This document shows positions 61,392 to 64,000 of a DNA stretch of 64,000 bases, one piece after another. This DNA comes from Saccharopolyspora hirsuta (GTDB lineage: Bacteria > Actinomycetota > Actinomycetes > Mycobacteriales > Pseudonocardiaceae). The stretch lies in the NCBI RefSeq assembly GCF_008630535.1, contig NZ_VWPH01000015.1:124001-188000 (forward strand). Reading direction: 5' to 3'. The position numbers were made by a program, and so were the translations under genes. Under the pieces are notes generated by a model, which was not told where the DNA came from, did not search any database, and saw nothing but the letters and a program-made list of their open reading frames with translations. Every line of letters starts with the position of its first letter. Position 1 is the stretch's first letter.

Positions 61392-62117
61392 ATGGCGTTG
61401 TTCGAGTTGCTCTCGAAGCTGGCGGAAATCTTGTCCTCGTACTGGGAGCGGTTCCTGGACGGGCGGCGGATCAGCCAGGACGCGCGGGTTGCCGAACACC
61501 TGGTGCACGTGGTGGTGGCCCTGCAGGACGTGTGCGTTCGCGGGGACCGGCTCCTGGCGCTCGCCGAGGGGCTCCTGGGGGACGGCGGCACGCCGGAGGG
61601 CTCCGCCGAGTTCGCCGCGACCCTGAAGGAGCAGGTGCGAGCGGTGGACGCGGTGCGCTCCACATTGGACGAATCCAGGCCGCTGCTGACCACCGTCGAT
61701 CCGCAGTTCTACCTGACCTTGGCGCCGCTGGTCGACCGGAAGTCCGGCCTGCTGACCAGGTGGGGCAGGCAGGCCTCGCTCAGCGCGTTCTCCACGACCA
61801 CGCTGTTCTTCCTGCCCGCGGGGGAAGTGGCGCGGCTCGTGGAGATCGGCCGGGCGATCGGCGGCGACGGGAGCGGTGCGGAACGCGCCGAATACGTGGC
61901 GGCGACCGCCGACAGCATCCGCGAGACCCGTTCCCGGGAGGTGCGCGACATCCGCCGCGCTGCGGAGGGGAGAGCGGACGAGCTGCGCGGCGAGCTCTCC
62001 GCGGCCCGGGCCGACCTGGCGCGGGCGGTGGAGCACTGCTCGGCCTTGTACGAGAAGACCGAGGCAGCAGTGGGGAACGAGGCGATGGCCAGGTTGCGGC
62101 GCAGGCTGCGTCCGTGA
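61392..62117 (+). CDS. Hypothetical helical protein
   Basis: A 241-aa protein not recognised. Mostly helical with an Ala/Arg/Glu-rich C-terminal coiled-coil-like section (about 165-235, ATADSIRETRSREVRDIRRAAEGRADEL). ATG preceded by GAGGGAGGAG. Convergent with the next gene. No function offered. Confidence 0.65.
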   Translation: MALFELLSKLAEILSSYWERFLDGRRISQDARVAEHLVHVVVALQDVCVRGDRLLALAEGLLGDGGTPEGSAEFAATLKEQVRAVDAVRSTLDESRPLLTTVDPQFYLTLAPLVDRKSGLLTRWGRQASLSAFSTTTLFFLPAGEVARLVEIGRAIGGDGSGAERAEYVAATADSIRETRSREVRDIRRAAEGRADELRGELSAARADLARAVEHCSALYEKTEAAVGNEAMARLRRRLRP

Positions 62118-62123
62118 GGGCGG

Positions 62124-63209
62124 TCAGCGGAAGTTCCGCAGCATCGCCCGGTGCAGCTCGGGATCCCTCGGGTAGCCCGTCCTGGCGAACGCGAGTGCAC
62201 CGGTTTCGCTGGCCAGCAGCGTGATCCGCTGGAACCCCAAGGCGCTGGCGAGGCGCTCGGTGTTGAAGATCAGCCGCTGGAACAGGCCGGTGTGCGCCAG
62301 CGAACCGGTGATCCGGATTTCGTCGACGTGCAGCTCTTCCGCGTCGGGCCAGCTGAACTGGAGGAGCGCCGAGGAGTCCTGGTTCCGCACCGTCACGTCG
62401 ACGCTACCGGCGCCTTCCGGGTAGAGAGCCACGTCGGCGCGCGCGTCGTCCACCCGGTTCAGCAGGATCTCGGCGAACCGCGCCGGGGTGATCGGCACGG
62501 ATGCCCGCCAGAGCGAGGCGAAGTCCTCGTCGAGCCCGACAGCGGTCAGCGTCGGCTCCAGCCGCCGGAAGTCTTCGACGCCCACGCGCGCGGCCGCCGC
62601 TCCACCGTCCTCGCGCGCAGCGGAGCTGGTCAGCTCCAGGTCCGCTGCCTCCAGCGCCAATTCGTCCCACACCGGGTCCGCCCGGTAGTTCGACGGCCAC
62701 AGATCCCCGCCGAGGGCGTCCCACCCCCGCTGCCACCACGCCACGCTGCGCACCGGCCGAAGTCCGTTCAGCGTGGCGGCGACGATGAAGCACCGCACGA
62801 GGAGGAACGAAGCGCCGAGGCTGTCCAAGTCGAACGGCCCCGGTCCCTCGGCCCTCCTGGCCGCGCGTTCGGCTGCGTCCTCCATCTCCGCGTAGGACAC
62901 GAGGTGCGGCGCGTCGGTGATCTCGATGCCGAGGCCCGAGCCGAGGACCGCCCGCGGGCTCACCGGCTGGTAGACGACATCGCCGACCGTGATGATCAGC
63001 GGTCTCGCCCCGCCCCCGTCCTCCAGGACGAACTCCACGGCGGGATCGCCGTTCGGCGCCCAGATCCGCTGGTACCGCGTCACCGCGGCGGCGTCGATGG
63101 AGACGGTGTCGTCGAGGGCGGGAACGTGCACGGACACGCGGCTTTCCGCTTCCGTCGGCCGGATCCCCGGAAGGCCTTCGAGGGCTTGGACGATCTCCGA
63201 CGCTCTCAC
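62124..63209 (-). CDS. Hypothetical protein with GNAT-like C-terminus
   Basis: A 361-aa protein with GTG start. The last 70 residues (TGLFQRLIFNTERLASALGFQRITLLASETGALAFARTGY) look like the final strand-helix part of a GNAT acetyltransferase fold, but the acetyl-CoA loop is not clear. The first 290 residues match nothing I know. Substrate and role unknown. Confidence 0.6.
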   Translation of the reverse strand: MRASEIVQALEGLPGIRPTEAESRVSVHVPALDDTVSIDAAAVTRYQRIWAPNGDPAVEFVLEDGGGARPLIITVGDVVYQPVSPRAVLGSGLGIEITDAPHLVSYAEMEDAAERAARRAEGPGPFDLDSLGASFLLVRCFIVAATLNGLRPVRSVAWWQRGWDALGGDLWPSNYRADPVWDELALEAADLELTSSAAREDGGAAAARVGVEDFRRLEPTLTAVGLDEDFASLWRASVPITPARFAEILLNRVDDARADVALYPEGAGSVDVTVRNQDSSALLQFSWPDAEELHVDEIRITGSLAHTGLFQRLIFNTERLASALGFQRITLLASETGALAFARTGYPRDPELHRAMLRNFR

Positions 63210-63299
63210 CGGTCACCCCGCTCCCATCGGAACCCGCCCGGAAAGTAGCAGGTTCGACGCCGCGGCCACACCGGCCGCGCGTTCGGCGCACGCACTGCG

Positions 63300-63713
63300 T
63301 CAGGGTTCGGCTGGGCGGAACACGTCGAAGTCGCCCTGGAAGATCCGCATGTCGAAGACGCGCGAGGACAGCCGCCAGCCCTCCGGGGTGCGGACCCAGC
63401 GGTCGTCGTACTCGCCCATGCACTCCAAGGACTTCCCGGCCGCCGGGCCCGCCCCGGCGTGGTGGACGCGGGCGTAGGTCAGCGACCGCGCGGTGTTCCC
63501 GTCCACCGCGACGCGGTGGTTGCCGAGCAGGTGCTGGGTCGGGCCGCATCCGCCGAGGTGCTCGCTGAGGTGCCGCACGATCGCGTCCGCGCCGTCCTGG
63601 CGGTAGGCGTGGGCGTTCGGGAGGAAGGCGGCCCGGACCGAGTCCCAGTCGCGGGCGTCGATCGCGGCGGCGAGTTCGGCCAGCCGCTCCACGATGTCGT
63701 CCCGATCGCTCAT
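63300..63713 (-). CDS. SnoaL/NTF2-like protein
   Basis: A 137-aa NTF2-fold protein: helix DDIVERLAELAAAIDARDWDSVRAAF, HLSEHLGGCGPTQHLLGNHRVAVDGNTARSLTYARVHH and WRLSSRVFDMRIFQGDF are typical of the SnoaL_4 group, which includes cyclases, dehydratases and small hydrolases. No neighbour suggests a specific role. Confidence 0.82.
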   Translation of the reverse strand: MSDRDDIVERLAELAAAIDARDWDSVRAAFLPNAHAYRQDGADAIVRHLSEHLGGCGPTQHLLGNHRVAVDGNTARSLTYARVHHAGAGPAAGKSLECMGEYDDRWVRTPEGWRLSSRVFDMRIFQGDFDVFRPAEP

Positions 63714-63911
63714 CGCACGCTGCTCTCCTCGTCGGAATCGTCGATCAGGTGTAGCCGAGCGGCGCCGAGAACTCCACGCCCGTCCCGGTCACCGGGAACA
63801 CCCGGGTGGGCGCTGGGAGGCTTCCGCCTTGCGCGGGGCGCTGCTACCGTCGATCACGTTGGTGTAATTCATTTCAGTTTTGTCCTCGGTGGCCGGGCTG
63901 AAGGGGGAACC

Positions 63912-64000
63912 GTGGGAGTCCCTTCCGAGAGCGCTGACCCTCCTCGACTGCCGCCGTCCATGGTCGAGCGGATGACCTTGATCCTCGACGCCTTCGACCG
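63912..64000 (+). CDS. IclR-family regulator, 3' truncated by window
   Basis: Only 29 codons are present from GTG, with GAAGGGGGAACC upstream. The stretch PSMVERMTLILDAFD is the typical entry into an IclR winged helix. The rest lies outside the window. Confidence 0.6.
   Translation, partial: MGVPSESADPPRLPPSMVERMTLILDAFD

Overview
The window is high-GC DNA with dense, short-spaced genes, many GTG/TTG starts and ATGA/GTGA overlaps. Together with a deazaflavin (F420)-type nitroreductase and several regulator families typical of actinomycetes, this points to a soil actinobacterium. A Pseudonocardiaceae-like (Saccharopolyspora/Amycolatopsis-like) host is my inference and cannot be proven from the window. 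About 66 protein genes are supported. I saw no rRNA, tRNA, CRISPR, transposase or integrase.

The region is a string of small catabolic modules, most with their own regulator. 1-4.4 kb: PucR-type regulator (5' truncated), degradative class II HMG-CoA reductase, a two-TM protein and a TctA-like permease, plausibly a mevalonate uptake and oxidation unit. 4.5-8.1 kb: IclR regulator divergent from an aspartase/fumarase-superfamily lyase and an MFS carrier, with twin operators. 8.2-10.1 kb: TetR plus F420-type protein, then a TauE/SafE permease. 10.5-12.5 kb: LysR and an alcohol/glucose-type dehydrogenase. 12.6-17.5 kb: FadR-like GntR regulator, hydroxyisobutyrate-dehydrogenase-like enzyme, MHS transporter and a split transketolase. 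17.5-19.7 kb: ArsR and a divergent MFS carrier with twin operators, then a DinB-like protein. 19.7-22.1 kb: IclR and a two-subunit 3-oxoacid CoA-transferase. 22.2-25.8 kb: MDR reductase, hydrolase, TerC membrane protein and a hypothetical protein.

25.8-31.8 kb: two SDRs, an MFS carrier, an HP0310-like deacetylase/imidase-fold protein and an asparaginase, divergent from a LacI regulator with three 12-bp iterons. 31.8-35.7 kb: two-domain Lrp regulator, AbgT carrier and M20 peptidase. 35.9-37.9 kb: secreted glycerophosphodiesterase and an AraC regulator. 38-45.8 kb: a seven-gene array comprising a TauD-like protein lacking two iron ligands, quinone reductase, intact TauD dioxygenase, BKACE (DUF849), MFS carrier, small hydrolase and acyl-CoA ligase. 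45.8-51 kb: M20 and LacI divergent from an amidotransferase-like protein, DMT carrier and phosphotriesterase-family hydrolase. 51-58.1 kb: MHS carrier, acyl-CoA ligase, secreted lipase, MaoC, amidohydrolase and SDR, divergent from a MarR regulator. 58.1-61.3 kb: a persulfide-detoxification unit (TauE, rhodanese, ETHE1-rhodanese fusion, CstR-like repressor) with two C-rich palindromic operators. 61.4-64 kb: two proteins I do not recognise, a SnoaL-like protein and the start of an IclR gene.

Several modules converge on acetyl-CoA/acetoacetyl-CoA chemistry (HMG-CoA reductase, CoA-transferase, BKACE, acyl-CoA ligases). The most interesting signals are the iron-ligand-less TauD paralogue in the BKACE array, the HMG-CoA reductase/permease unit, the possible imide-to-half-amide pair, and a series of clean operator pairs that define probable regulons.
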